Source: an uncultured Acetatifactor sp.
GTDB lineage: Bacteria > Bacillota > Clostridia > Lachnospirales > Lachnospiraceae
NCBI GenBank assembly: GCA_910588225.1
Contig: CAJUQT010000019.1
Span: 1-63,102, forward strand
DNA length: 63,102 nt
Reading direction: 5' to 3'
Made by a program: the position numbers and the translations under genes. The notes under the pieces were generated by a model that was given only the letters and a program-made list of their open reading frames with translations, was not told the DNA's origin and did no database searches. This document shows, piece after piece, positions 24,770 to 34,267 of the stretch. Numbering within the stretch: position 1 is the stretch's first letter; each line of letters opens with the position of its first letter.

Positions 24770-26173
24770 ATGAGCAGAGAAATGAAAACCGCTTCCGGCG
24801 GAAAGAGTATCGGTGATACTCCGATTTATGATGCGAAAAGTCTGGGGGCACCTAAAGTCATTGTACTGGGAATACAGCATATGTTCGCCATGTTCGGCGC
24901 CACCATACTGGTACCTATGCTGACCGGTCTTGACGTATCCACCACATTATTATTCGCGGGTCTGGGTACCTTGCTGTTCCATTTACTGACCAAAGGAAAA
25001 GTACCCGCATTTCTTGGTTCTTCTTTTGCTTTTCTGGGCGGCTATGCGGCGATTGCTCCCATGGCGGACGCATCCGGAAATGCCATGGACAATTCGGCGC
25101 TTCTTCCGTACGCCTGCTTCGGTGTGGCCTGTGCGGGTCTGGTATATCTTCTGCTTTCCCTTTTGATTAAAATATTCGGTACCGGCAAGGTGATGCGGTT
25201 TTTCCCTCCTATTGTCACAGGGCCTATTATCATTGCCATCGGCCTGACACTTTCTCAGTCGGCCATTGACAACTGCTCAGCAGACTGGCTGATTGCTGTG
25301 GTGGCCATTGCGCTGGTGATTATCTGCAATATCTGGGGTAAAGGAATGGTGAAGATTGTACCTATCATTATCGGCGTCATTGGTTCTTATGCGCTGGCAG
25401 CGGTACTGAACAGGGTTGATTTCACTGCTGTGAAGGAAGCGGCGTGGATCGGGTTCCCCGTTCACTGGAACAGGACGGCATTCTGGGCGTTGTCCGACGG
25501 GAATGTATCCCTGCTGATCACCTCTGTCATTACCATTGTGCCCATTGCCCTGGCTACCATTGTGGAGCATATCGGAGACGTTTCCGCCATATCTTCTACA
25601 GTAGGGAAAAATTATATCAAGGATCCGGGACTGCACAGAACACTTCTGGGTGATGGACTTGCAACCATTATGGCAGCCATGTTCGGCGCGCCGGCCAATA
25701 CCACCTACGGTGAGAACACAGGTGTACTGGCGCTGACAAAAGTGTTCGATCCGCTGGTCATCCGGATGGCTGCCCTTTTTGCCATTTTATTCTCGTTCTC
25801 GCCGAAGTTTGCCGCTGTTATCGGATGTATGCCCACTGCTACCTGCGGCGGCGTATCTCTGGTGCTTTACGGCATGATTTCCGCAGTGGGAGTCCGCAAC
25901 ATTGTGGAGACTCAGGTGGACTTTGCGAAGAGCCGCAATGTGATTATTGCCGCTCTGATACTGGTGCTGTCCATCGGCATTAACTACAGCGCGGCCGGCG
26001 CGGTGGCTTTCTCTGTGGGAAAACTGACTATCCGGTTTTCCGGCATCGCCGTGGGCGCTTTGACGGGAATTATCCTGAATGCCGTCCTGCCGGGAAAGGA
26101 TTATAACTTTGATGATGACAACCCGAAACACACAGGAGTAGACTTTGCCGTACGCGGCCGCTCGGATAAGTAA
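24770..26173 (+). CDS. uraA: uracil/nucleobase permease of the NCS2 family
   Basis: A 467-residue inner-membrane nucleobase:cation symporter. GIQHMFAMFGATILVP at the N terminus and the SSFAFLGGYAAI and TTYGENTGVLALT phrases are typical of the uracil branch, with about 14 hydrophobic segments. AGGAGG nine bases before the ATG is strong. It is followed by a dipeptidase gene after a short hairpin. A uracil permease next to no pyr genes suggests salvage. Confidence 0.92.
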   Translation: MSREMKTASGGKSIGDTPIYDAKSLGAPKVIVLGIQHMFAMFGATILVPMLTGLDVSTTLLFAGLGTLLFHLLTKGKVPAFLGSSFAFLGGYAAIAPMADASGNAMDNSALLPYACFGVACAGLVYLLLSLLIKIFGTGKVMRFFPPIVTGPIIIAIGLTLSQSAIDNCSADWLIAVVAIALVIICNIWGKGMVKIVPIIIGVIGSYALAAVLNRVDFTAVKEAAWIGFPVHWNRTAFWALSDGNVSLLITSVITIVPIALATIVEHIGDVSAISSTVGKNYIKDPGLHRTLLGDGLATIMAAMFGAPANTTYGENTGVLALTKVFDPLVIRMAALFAILFSFSPKFAAVIGCMPTATCGGVSLVLYGMISAVGVRNIVETQVDFAKSRNVIIAALILVLSIGINYSAAGAVAFSVGKLTIRFSGIAVGALTGIILNAVLPGKDYNFDDDNPKHTGVDFAVRGRSDK

Positions 26174-26187
26174 AGGGTGCCTTTACT
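26169..26187 (+). terminator. compact hairpin after uraA
   Basis: AGTAAAGG/CCTTTACT is a perfect 8-bp stem with a GTG loop that begins at the stop codon; only a short T-rich stretch follows, so it may attenuate rather than fully stop transcription into the dipeptidase gene. Confidence 0.4.
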
Positions 26188-26232
26188 CTTCAGAGCTGTC
26201 GCGCAGCGACTAAATCAGGAGGTCATTTGTCT

Positions 26233-27324
26233 ATGAAAGTAATTGACATGCACTGCGATACCATCAGCGGACTGTTTGCACTGAAGGAGCAGGGAAAGCC
26301 GGAGGGACTTCGGCAGAATAACTGTCATATTGATTTGCTGCGGATGAAACAAAGCAGATATCTGATTCAGAACTTTGCTTTGTTTGTTCCTCTGAAGAGA
26401 GTCTCCGACCCCTGGGAGCAGGTGTGCAGCCTGTACAGGCTTTATCAGGAGGAACTGGAGCGAAACCGGGATATACTGGCGCCGGTACTTTGCTTTTCCG
26501 ATATTCAGAAGAACGAAGCGGAGGGAAAGCTGTCATCTCTGCTCACTGTGGAAGAGGGCGGTGTGTGCAAAGGAGAGCTGGAGAAGCTCAGGAAATTGTA
26601 TCAGATGGGCGTCCGTATGATGACTCTCACCTGGAATTTCGATAACGAAATCGGCCATCCCAATCTGAATTCTTCCCGGTATGCGGAGCATGTAAAAAAG
26701 GTAATGGAAGCCTGGAAGAACTGCGATTCTCATACTCCCGCGCAGGAGAGAGAGGAGAAGCGGCAGGCGGCGGAAGCTGCTTTTACAGGCTATTATCACA
26801 CGCCAAATCAGACCGGCGGACTGACCGGGAAGGGCAGGGAAATGGTAGCCGAGATGGAGAAACTGGGGATGATTCCCGATGTATCTCATCTTTCTGACGC
26901 CGGATTCTATGATGTGCTGAGAGTGACCAGGAAGCCTTTTGTGGCCAGCCACTCCAATGCCAGAGCCGTATGTCCCTGTGTGCGGAATATGACAGATGAT
27001 ATGATTCGGAAGCTCTCTGAGCGAGGCGGTGTCATGGGACTGAATTTCTGTGCGGATTTTCTGGAGGAGAAGTCTCTGGGAGAGAAAAATCCGGGGACCA
27101 TAGCGGCGGTGGTGCGCCATGCGAAGCATATCGTTTCCGTGGGAGGAAGCGATGTGCTGGGGCTGGGAAGCGATTTTGACGGCATTGACACTCACGAGGA
27201 GCTGCCGGGAGCCCAGAGCATGGATAGACTGTGGAGCGCGCTGTGTGCAGCCGGATTCTCCGAGGATCAGGTAGAGAAGATTTTCTGGCGGAATGTGCTG
27301 CGGGTTTATCAGGACACTTTGTGA
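26233..27324 (+). CDS. membrane-dipeptidase-like peptidase, M19 family
   Basis: 363 residues of the renal dipeptidase (M19) family, a binuclear zinc TIM-barrel enzyme that splits dipeptides, including some with a C-terminal D-residue. Metal ligands appear in DMHCDT, LTVEEGG and the ASHSNARAVC histidine; GLGSDFDGID is the typical C-terminal motif. There is no signal peptide, so it is cytoplasmic. AGGAGG ten bases upstream favours the ATG at 26233 over a TTG at 26227. The ArsR-like regulator begins 18 bases after its stop. Confidence 0.9.
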   Translation: MKVIDMHCDTISGLFALKEQGKPEGLRQNNCHIDLLRMKQSRYLIQNFALFVPLKRVSDPWEQVCSLYRLYQEELERNRDILAPVLCFSDIQKNEAEGKLSSLLTVEEGGVCKGELEKLRKLYQMGVRMMTLTWNFDNEIGHPNLNSSRYAEHVKKVMEAWKNCDSHTPAQEREEKRQAAEAAFTGYYHTPNQTGGLTGKGREMVAEMEKLGMIPDVSHLSDAGFYDVLRVTRKPFVASHSNARAVCPCVRNMTDDMIRKLSERGGVMGLNFCADFLEEKSLGEKNPGTIAAVVRHAKHIVSVGGSDVLGLGSDFDGIDTHEELPGAQSMDRLWSALCAAGFSEDQVEKIFWRNVLRVYQDTL

Positions 27325-27341
27325 GAAAGCAGGGATTTGCT

Positions 27342-28298
27342 GTGAAGGCAAGTAAGAAGAGAATTACACTTGATTTGACGAATTCGGAGAAAACAGCTCT
27401 GGTGGGTAAGGCGCTTTCTTCGGAAGTGCGTCTGGAAATACTGAAATTATTGATAGAACATTCGGCCAATATCAGTGAAATTGCGGCTGCGATGGGATTG
27501 CCTGCTTCCTCCGCGGCACTGCATGTGAAGGTTCTGGAGGAGGCGGGGATGATATCGCTGGTGGAAAAGCCGGGAGTGCGGGGCGCGCAGAAGGTATGCG
27601 GCATGGCATTTGAAGATATCTATTTTGACGCATTCCGGCATAAAGCAGATCATGCGGACGGAAAAGTGTTACAGTTTCCTATGCCTGTGGGAAATTATTT
27701 TGACTGCGAAATAGCAGGTAACTGCGGAATTATCAGCGAAAAGGGATATCTGGGTGTGGAAGATTTTGTCTCCAGCTTTTACTGCCATGACAGGCATGAA
27801 GCGCAGCTTCTCTGGTTCAACACGGGATATCTGGAATATCGTTTTCCAACATATCTGATGAAGAATGCCGTGATCAGAGAGGTGGCTTTTTCCTTTGAGA
27901 TCTGTTCAGAGGCGCCGGGCTATCAGAATGACTGGCCTTCGGATATTACCGTATGGGTGAACGGACAGGAAGTTACTACTATTCATTCCAAAGGGGACTT
28001 CGGCGGCAGAAGGGGGCGGCTGAACCCGGAGTGGTGGGGAGATTCCATGACACAGTACGGAGAATATAAGACTATCAAGATCAACCAGCTTGGATGCTAT
28101 GAAAATGATGTGAAGTGTTCGGAGAAAAATCTGGACACGCTCTGTCTGCGGGAAGGCAATTATATCAGTTTCAAGCTGGGTGTTCAGCCGGATGCGGCCC
28201 ATGTGGGAGGGATGAATCTCTTCGGAGAAAAGTTCGGAGACTATGCCCAGGGGCTTGTGATGAATGTGAAAATTGACAATAATCAAACAGCAGTTTGA
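27342..28298 (+). CDS. ArsR-like winged-helix regulator with C-terminal sensor domain
   Basis: 318 residues. The winged helix at about 10-90 reads SSEVRLEILKLLIEHSANISEIAAAM followed by SSAALHVKVLEEAGM when taken in two pieces. The C-terminal 200 residues look like a beta-sandwich with many aromatic residues, unlike classical ArsR proteins, and may bind a carbohydrate; no metal-site cysteines are evident. The start is a GTG with AGGGA six bases ahead. It sits just before the decayed sugar-transport and glycosidase genes, which it probably once controlled. Confidence 0.72.
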   Translation: MKASKKRITLDLTNSEKTALVGKALSSEVRLEILKLLIEHSANISEIAAAMGLPASSAALHVKVLEEAGMISLVEKPGVRGAQKVCGMAFEDIYFDAFRHKADHADGKVLQFPMPVGNYFDCEIAGNCGIISEKGYLGVEDFVSSFYCHDRHEAQLLWFNTGYLEYRFPTYLMKNAVIREVAFSFEICSEAPGYQNDWPSDITVWVNGQEVTTIHSKGDFGGRRGRLNPEWWGDSMTQYGEYKTIKINQLGCYENDVKCSEKNLDTLCLREGNYISFKLGVQPDAAHVGGMNLFGEKFGDYAQGLVMNVKIDNNQTAV

Positions 28299-28307
28299 GG
28301 GGTGACG

Positions 28308-28857
28308 ATCCAGGTAGAGCTGTGGGATCGCGAGAACAGCCCGGAGGGGGCTACCATCACAGACAATAAGTGAACCAAATATATTCAGGAGAAAATGAGT
28401 GCGGTGGGCATTAACGTGGAATTTGTCACAGTGCCCAGAGGGGATGAAGTCAACTGGCTGCGCAGCGCCATGGCAGGTGGTACGGCTCCGATCAGGCTCA
28501 GAATATGAAGGCTTATCTGGGACAGGAGGTCATTGACTATGGCAGGCTCACAGGCGGTGATGACTTTACCAGCTTCATAGTAAACGGCAGATATGCATCT
28601 TTTGAGGACCATGTGATTGCCAGCGTGGATTTGTCCAGAGGCAGCAGACTGCAGACTCTGCAGGAGAACGATTCTTCGGCTGATCTGGTATCCATTCCGC
28701 CGCTGAAGAATATCTGGGACGGAAAGCAGTACAGCACCATTTACTCTCCCGGCGGACTGATTGCATTCTGCCCCAAGAGCGCGGATGCGGAGACTGTGGA
28801 AGCCTGCATGACCTATCTGGACTGGCTGTGCACGGAAGAGGGCGGGTTCGCGATTTC
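28308..28857 (+). pseudogene. remnant of a sugar ABC transporter solute-binding protein
   Basis: Two disrupted pieces of an extracellular solute-binding protein. The first (28308-28500) reads VELWDRENSPEGATITDNK, then a TGA where a Trp codon is expected, then KYIQEKMSAVGINVEFVTVP and onward; the frame is then lost. The second, in another frame, reads NMKAYLGQEVIDYGR, and later DNDSSADLVSIPPLKNI and ADAETVEACMTYLDWL. The signal peptide, the middle and the C terminus are missing. The second piece runs in frame into a glycosidase fragment, so 28505-29695 is one chimeric open frame. Confidence 0.75.
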
Positions 28858-29695
28858 TCACCCGGCTGTGGTAAGACTGGGAGAACGTTATTTCCTTTAT
28901 TATAGTGTGTTATTTGGGGATATTCTGGGAATCGGGATCGCTTTTTCCGACGATATGGAACGATGGCAGGAGTATGGACGGTTTCCCGCAACGCAGGAGT
29001 GCGAGAGCACCGGCGTGGGGGCGCCGGGAGCCATTGTGCGGGATGGAAAGGTTCACTTGTTCTATCAGACTTACGGCACCTGGGAAAAGGACGCTATCTG
29101 TCATGCGTGGTCGGAGGACGGACTTCATTTTGAGAAGGATGAGAGTAATCCTGTGTTCCGCCCAACGGCAGACTGGTGCTGCGGACGAGCTATAGACGCG
29201 GATGTCTGCCGATTTAAGGACAGGTATTATCTGTATTTTGCCACCAGAGATCATGAGATGAGGATTCAGAAGCTGGGGGCAGCGTGGACGCCGCTTACGT
29301 CAGATTTCTCCCGCAACAGCTGGACACAGGCCTGCAGGCATGCGATTCTGGCGCCGGAGATGGTCTGGGAGCAGGAGTGTACGGAAGCACCGGCCTGTGT
29401 GGTGGACAGGGATCGACTGTATCTGTTCTATGGCGGGGCCTATAACCGGAAGCCGCAGCAGATCGGCTGTGCGGTATCGGAGGATGGGATTCACTTTGAA
29501 AAAATGGATTCCCTGCCTTTTTTGACCAATGGAGAACCTGGCAGCTGGAATGCGGAGGAATCGGGGCATCCTTTTGCGTTTCGGGATACAGATGGAACAG
29601 TGTGGCTTTTTTATCAGGGATTCGATGGAGAGACCTGGAGGATTACCAGGACGAAGCTGGATTTTCGAGATGGAAGGCCTGTGCTGGTAATCTGA
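28858..29695 (+). pseudogene. beta-propeller glycosidase (GH43-like) fragment fused to the SBP remnant
   Basis: About 279 residues of a five-bladed beta-propeller glycosidase: repeated blades such as RYFLYYSVLFGD, KVHLFYQTYGTWEK, RYYLYFATRDHE, RLYLFYGGAYN and TVWLFYQGFDGE. The fold is intact for most of its length, but the first strands with their own start are missing and are replaced by the solute-binding-protein remnant. If translated from 28505 the product would be a 396-residue chimera. I call it a pseudogene because no ribosome binding site or native start remains; residual translation cannot be excluded. Confidence 0.65.
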
Positions 29696-29802
29696 AAAAT
29701 AATAATATAACAATCTGAAGATGTGATTTCGCAGTATAAAATGACTTGCCATGAGGGATGGAAAGGAAGAAACGGAACTAAAATCAGGAGGTTTTTGACA
29801 AC

Positions 29803-30454
29803 ATGAGATGTTACATAAAGAATTACCCGAGACCTCAGTTTGTGCGGACAGACTGGGAGAATCTGAACGGGACATGGGATTTCGGCTTTGATGATGAGAA
29901 CTGTGGAGAGCGGGAAAAATGGTATGAAGCTTTTCCGGGAACCATGAAGATAACGGTTCCGTTTACCTATGAGACGAAAATGAGCGGTATTCAGGATGAG
30001 TTCCGCCATGACAATATCTGGTATCGCAGGAAAGTATATGTGGACGGGAGCAAACTGGAGAGGAAGAGATATATAATTCACTTTGAAGGCTCTGATTTTG
30101 TGACGAAGCTTTGGGTGAACGGACAATATGCGGGCAGCCACAGAGGCTGACGGCTTTAAGTATAAGGGACAGCCCATTATCATCAGTGAATACGGCGGGA
30201 TTGCTTTTGACAATGACGATTCCGGCTGGGGATACGGCAACAAAGTGAAGACAGAAGAAGATTTCATTCAACGTTTCGATAATATTACCACAGCAGTGAA
30301 GGAAATTCCCTTTGTATGCGGTTACTGCTACACACAGGTGACGGATGTACAGCAGGAAGTTAACGGCCTGATGGATATGGACAGGAACTTTAAGGTAGAC
30401 CCGGAAAGGATTAAGGAGATTAACGAGCGGAAGATTGGCTGCTGCAATCACTGA
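29803..30454 (+). pseudogene. GH2 glycosidase with the catalytic core deleted
   Basis: AGGAGG and an ATG start an apparently normal GH2 (beta-galactosidase/beta-glucuronidase) N terminus: RPQFVRTDWENLNGTWDF, then IWYRRKVYVDG and VTKLWVNGQYAGSHRG. At about 30140 the sequence jumps, in a different frame, to a GH2 C terminus: GQPIIISEYGGIAFDND and FVCGYCYTQVTDVQQEVNGL, ending near 30454. Roughly 115 N-terminal and 100 C-terminal residues remain of an enzyme that normally exceeds 550; the middle, including the acid/base glutamate region, is gone. Confidence 0.85.
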
Positions 30455-30610
30455 GGAATTGCTTCGTATTGAGCGGAAGCGGGAGAAACACGTCTTTGGT
30501 CGTCCGATATAGCTTCTTTTGAAAGAAAGAGATACAAGGATGTCGAAGGAGTATCCAGCGATAAGGCCAGGCGCTATATCAGCAATATGGAATTTGAGGA
30601 GATTTTGCTC

Positions 30611-30639
30611 TTGACATCCGGGAAAAATTTTTTTATAAT
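30611..30639 (+). promoter_or_regulatory. consensus promoter of the T-box/tyrS unit
   Basis: TTGACA (30611-30616), 17 bases and TATAAT (30634-30639): both hexamers match the consensus perfectly. Confidence 0.88.
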
Positions 30640-30654
30640 GCATATAATTTCATA

Positions 30655-30975
30655 TTTCAGGTGATTGAAAAAGAAAAGCATTGATAAGAAGAAGTAGCAC
30701 ATGGTGAAGCATACAGAAAGCAGCCGGCTGATGAGAGGCGCATGGGAAGCTGTGTGTGAATACATCTTTGAGCTTCGCACCGAATTTTTACAGATTTCCT
30801 GTGAAATAGTAGGCTGCGACGGTTCCCGCACCCGTTAACGTGCTAGGGTATTGCCCGCAGGATGATTGCGAATGTACCCGAAGAGGCAGGCAGTGCGAGC
30901 TGTCTGTAAACATTAGGTGGTATCACGAGATGTCAGACTCTCGTCCTTTTGAAAGGACGGGAGTTTTTTATGTGC
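30655..30975 (+). promoter_or_regulatory. tyrS leader: T-box leader specific for tyrosine
   Basis: The T-box sequence TTAGGTGGTATCACGAGA (near 30913-30930) matches the conserved AGGGTGGTACCGCG element, and TGGT can pair with the ACCA end of uncharged tRNA-Tyr. In the upstream stem-loop region, TAC within GTGAATACATC is the likely tyrosine specifier codon. The leader ends in a terminator. Uncharged tRNA-Tyr should favour read-through into tyrS. The leader starts about 10 bases after the predicted transcription start. Confidence 0.9.
30938..30969 (+). terminator. T-box terminator
   Basis: CTCTCGTCCTTT (30938-30949) pairs with AAAGGACGGGAG (30952-30963), followed by six T residues. The antiterminator form would use the T-box sequence just upstream. 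Confidence 0.9.
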
Positions 30976-31192
30976 AGGCTGCATGTGGAAGTTTGCCGTT
31001 GATGCGGCTGGCTATGGGCCGCGCGCGAGTGGCCCTGCTCGATTGACAACAGAGTCTTTGCAAAGGGAAGCTTCTATTGTCACGCAGGCGAACCTGCCGC
31101 TTTTCTTGGAAAATCAGCAACAGTTTCAGTAAGAAATGGGCGATTATGAAAGGAAAAATAGTTTGGCCGCATTGACGGCAGAAGGAGAGCAA

Positions 31193-32671
31193 ATGAAGAC
31201 AATGGAAGAAGTGAAAGGGTTGGAAGAAATGAAGAAGATAACCGCAGGTGGAAGAATGCGGGCGATGGAAGCGCCGGAAGGGGCAGAAGTGAACCAGACA
31301 CCGGGAGCACCGAAAGAGGCAGAAGTGAACCAGATACCGGGAGCACCGAAAGAGGCAGAAGTGGATCAGGTGCCGGAAGTACCGGAAGAGGCAGGAATGA
31401 ACCGGGCGCCGGAAGTACCGGAAGAGGCAGGAGTAGACCTGGAGGAAAGACAGAAGGAGCTGGCGAAGAAGATACGGCACCAGATGCGTGTCATCAGACA
31501 GGGCGCAGCGGATTTGATAGGCGAGGAAGAGCTGGAACAGAAAGTGCGGGACAGTATCCTGACCGGAAAGCCTCTGACCATCAAATTCGGTATGGATCCC
31601 AGCGCACCGGACATTCATGTGGGGCATGCGGTCCCGCTTAGAAAGTTGAAGCAGATGCAGGATCTGGGGCATAATATCGTGGTGGTAATCGGCGATTTTA
31701 CCGGGAAAATCGGAGATCCCACAGGGAGAAGCAAAGGGAGAAAAGTGCTGACAGAGGTTGAAGTGTCCCGCAATGCGCAGACATACCAGGAACAGATCTT
31801 CCGCATTCTGGATAAGGATAAAACCCTGGTGCGCTATAACGGAGAGTGGCTGGAGCTGTTGAGCCTCAGCGATGCGCTGGAACTGGCCTCCACCATTACT
31901 GTAGCGAGGATGATGGAGAGGGACGATTTTCAGAGCCGGTTCCGCACGGGGACTCCCATAGGACTTCATGAATTCTTCTATCCTCTGCTTCAGGCTTATG
32001 ACTCGGTGGAACTGCAGGCAGACCTGGAATTGGGCGGCACAGACCAGACTTTCAATATTCTCATGGGCAGAAACTTGCAGAAGGAGAAGGGGCAGGAGCC
32101 TCAGGCCGCACTGTTCATGCCGCTTCTGGAGGGCATCGACGGCAGGGAGAAAATGAGTAAAAGTCTGGGCAATTACATCGGTATCTGCGAGGACGCCCGA
32201 ACGATGTACACCAAAGTCATGCAGGTGCCGGACCATCTCATTGTAAAGTATTTTGAGCTGACCACAGATATTCTGCCGGAGGAACTGGATAAAATAAAGG
32301 AACAGCTGGCAGACGGCCGCAATCCCCGGGACTACAAGATGATTCTGGCCAGGACTGTCACTTTGCTCTACCACAGCGCAGAGGAAACGGAGGAGGCGGA
32401 AAAGTTTTTCAAGGAGGCGTTTACGGACAAAGCGGTGCCGGAACAGGTGGATACGCTGGAGGTTGTGCTGGAAAGCGGAACCCTGTTTGACTGTGTTCAT
32501 CCTCTGATTTCCGCAGGTATCGTGAAAAGCGGCGGGGAATTCCGGAGATTGATTGCCCAGGGCGGTGTGCAGAAAAACGGCGTCAGAGTGGAAAACCTTG
32601 AGGAAAATGTTCAGACAGGGGATGTGCTGAAGGTGGGGAAGCGGAAATTTGTGCGGATTGAGATGTGCTGA
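31193..32671 (+). CDS. tyrS: tyrosyl-tRNA synthetase with repetitive N-terminal extension
   Basis: Class I synthetase for tyrosine. HIGH-like HVGH is at residues 142-145 (PSAPDIHVGHAV), KMSKS is in EKMSKSLGN, and an S4-like RNA-binding domain closes the C terminus (FRRLIAQGGVQKNG). The catalytic protein begins near residue 85; before it lies an unusual extension with four 12-residue repeats of the type AEVNQxPGAPKE/AEVDQVPEVPEE (DNA 31283-31426, 36-bp period). AAGGAG five bases ahead supports the ATG at 31193; an ATG at 31136 is in frame but lacks a site. If neither is used, an internal start would give a normal-sized enzyme. It is controlled by the T-box. Confidence 0.9.
   Translation: MKTMEEVKGLEEMKKITAGGRMRAMEAPEGAEVNQTPGAPKEAEVNQIPGAPKEAEVDQVPEVPEEAGMNRAPEVPEEAGVDLEERQKELAKKIRHQMRVIRQGAADLIGEEELEQKVRDSILTGKPLTIKFGMDPSAPDIHVGHAVPLRKLKQMQDLGHNIVVVIGDFTGKIGDPTGRSKGRKVLTEVEVSRNAQTYQEQIFRILDKDKTLVRYNGEWLELLSLSDALELASTITVARMMERDDFQSRFRTGTPIGLHEFFYPLLQAYDSVELQADLELGGTDQTFNILMGRNLQKEKGQEPQAALFMPLLEGIDGREKMSKSLGNYIGICEDARTMYTKVMQVPDHLIVKYFELTTDILPEELDKIKEQLADGRNPRDYKMILARTVTLLYHSAEETEEAEKFFKEAFTDKAVPEQVDTLEVVLESGTLFDCVHPLISAGIVKSGGEFRRLIAQGGVQKNGVRVENLEENVQTGDVLKVGKRKFVRIEMC
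31283..31426. repeat. 36-bp tandem repeat inside tyrS
   Basis: Four consecutive 36-bp units begin at 31283, 31319, 31355 and 31391, each starting GCAGAAGTG or GCAGGAATG and ending CCGAAAGAG or CCGGAAGAG. They encode the Pro/Glu-rich repeats of the TyrRS extension. Confidence 0.9.
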
Positions 32672-32685
32672 GGTTGCATTCGGCT

Positions 32686-33058
32686 TTACTTCGGCACATA
32701 TGGGAACCCGCTGCGGATTTCCTCCAACGCATAGAGGGGGAGATTGATAAGCCAGTCTTCTCTCTTATAATCTGCCGTTGAAGTACGGAGGGTCTCAGGA
32801 TGGAATCTGTCCCGGAAGGTTTTGAGACTTTTGCCTTCAGATTGACATCCGCCTTCACTTCTATGGGCACAATCTGTTCTCCTTTGCCAGCTGGGACGGG
32901 ACACTGTTCCATATCATACGGATTTTAAGAACAATTTCTATAGTATCCTTTTTCGAAAGTGTTTCAAAATAGTAGAGCAGTTCTTTCCCGGGCTTGCCGG
33001 AATGGCGGAATCTTTTCTGATTTTCAGGATGATTAACATATTCCCGGAAATCGGCCAA
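32686..33058 (-). pseudogene. C-terminal scrap of a DUF4143 AAA-family ATPase plus unrelated small frame
   Basis: On the minus strand, PIEVKADVNLKAK and, one frame away, SEGKSLKTFRDRFHPETLRTS and KREDWLINLPLYALEEIR match the C-terminal PD-(D/E)XK-like end of DUF4143 ATPases; a frameshift separates the pieces. Just upstream, 32890-33058 reads MADFREYVNHPENQKRF and GKELLYYFETLSKKDT, which I do not recognise and may belong to another lost gene. No functional product is expected. The rest of the gap, up to 33130, has only a GCCCCC/GGGGGC hairpin (33087-33104). Confidence 0.6.
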
Positions 33059-33133
33059 ATCTTTGCTGGCAGGAGGAAAGCAATGCCCCCAAGAGCGGGG
33101 GCAGGGGACTGATATGCCAACGGCACTTATTTT

Positions 33134-33985
33134 TCAGGAGGGTTTCTTAACTACAGGGATCCACACTTCATACTGAGCATTTTGCGGGTCCGGATTCAGG
33201 TAGACTTCCACATCAGGAGCATTTCCATATTCATATCCAGAGGTGGGCAGCCATTCTGTCACGATTCGGCGTTCCAGCTCCTGGATAGACTGGTTGGTAC
33301 CCGTTCCGGAGAAAATCGCCCAGGTTGCCGCAGGCACCACATATTCCTCGAAATCACCTTTTTCCTGAGAAGTCGACACGGCAATATAATACCGCCAGGG
33401 TTCCGTGCTATTGCAGGTGCTGATACCCAGGATCCCCATGGGTGGCGTATCCATCATACCGGACAGCTTCTGCAGAGTTCCGTTCCTGGAGATTTCTTCC
33501 CATTTGGGCGGAATCACAGTGAAATTTTTCTCAATGTCCTTATACAGAGGCACAGACACGCCTGTGATACGGAAAGCTTTTTTTGTTTCAATACGATAAT
33601 TCATTTCTTCCACTCCTTTGATTGTAATTTGAAAGGTAATCGGAGGGAAAGACTTTACAGATACCCCTTCCTTTTTTACGGCGGACGGGGCGATCCCATG
33701 AACAGACTGAAAGGCTCTGTTAAATGCGGTGGGAGACTGATAGCCGAATTTGGCGGCCACATTGATAATTTTTGCCTCCTTTTTCTGCAGCTCCACTGCG
33801 GCCAGAGACATTTTCCTTCGGCGGATATATTCCGACAGAGGAACGCCCGCCATGTAGGTGAACATTCTCTGAAAATGATAGGAAGAGCAGCATGCAATCC
33901 GGCCGATCTGTTCATAGTCAATCTCATCTGTCAAATGTTCTTCAATATAGTTTATGGCATCATTTAATCTTTCAATCCATTCCAT
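33134..33985 (-). CDS. AraC-family regulator with GyrI-like effector-binding domain
   Basis: 283 residues. Two helix-turn-helix motifs at about 8-105 (IGRIACCSSYHFQRMFTYMAG and KIINVAAKFGYQSPTAFNRAF, the AraC signature) are followed by a GyrI-like effector domain from about 125 (MNYRIETKKAFRITGV). Such proteins often sense drugs or small organic molecules. AGGAGG nine bases before the ATG at 33985 fixes the start; a longer frame upstream is not supported. No obvious target lies beside it. Confidence 0.9.
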   Translation of the reverse strand: MEWIERLNDAINYIEEHLTDEIDYEQIGRIACCSSYHFQRMFTYMAGVPLSEYIRRRKMSLAAVELQKKEAKIINVAAKFGYQSPTAFNRAFQSVHGIAPSAVKKEGVSVKSFPPITFQITIKGVEEMNYRIETKKAFRITGVSVPLYKDIEKNFTVIPPKWEEISRNGTLQKLSGMMDTPPMGILGISTCNSTEPWRYYIAVSTSQEKGDFEEYVVPAATWAIFSGTGTNQSIQELERRIVTEWLPTSGYEYGNAPDVEVYLNPDPQNAQYEVWIPVVKKPS

Positions 33986-34198
33986 GATGTAAAACCCTCC
34001 TGACAGGTATAGTATAGACTTTTGATAATAGAATCCTGTCTTGGATTCTATTATAGAATATATTTCCACCTTTTTCCTCTCAGTTTCTGTACAAAAAAGA
34101 GAGGACATATTCTATTATGCAACAAACAAAGCAGATTGCATATTTTTTGCAGGAAAAAATAAAAAACTTGTGAAGCGGTATGAATTAACCATGAAAGC

Positions 34199-34243
34199 GA
34201 AGCAGGATTTCAGCTGTTAAAGACTGATATCCTGCTTCTTTTT
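34199..34243. terminator. terminator-like hairpin
   Basis: GAAGCAGGAT (34199-34208) pairs with ATCCTGCTTC (34229-34238), followed by TTTTT on the + strand. Its position, just past the rhamnosidase stop, suggests that it serves that minus-strand gene, where the A/T-rich flank (CGCTTTCAT) is weaker. Confidence 0.55.
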
Positions 34244-34267
34244 GTATCCGGAAGTCTGCGGTACCCT

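Noticed and set aside
30968..32500. A 510-codon minus-strand frame opposite tyrS
   Set aside because: Its product is His/Leu/Phe-rich without domain features, while tyrS is unmistakable on the other strand.
33087..33104. Terminator made of GCCCCC/GGGGGC
   Set aside because: Stable stem but no T tract on either strand and no gene end directly beside it.
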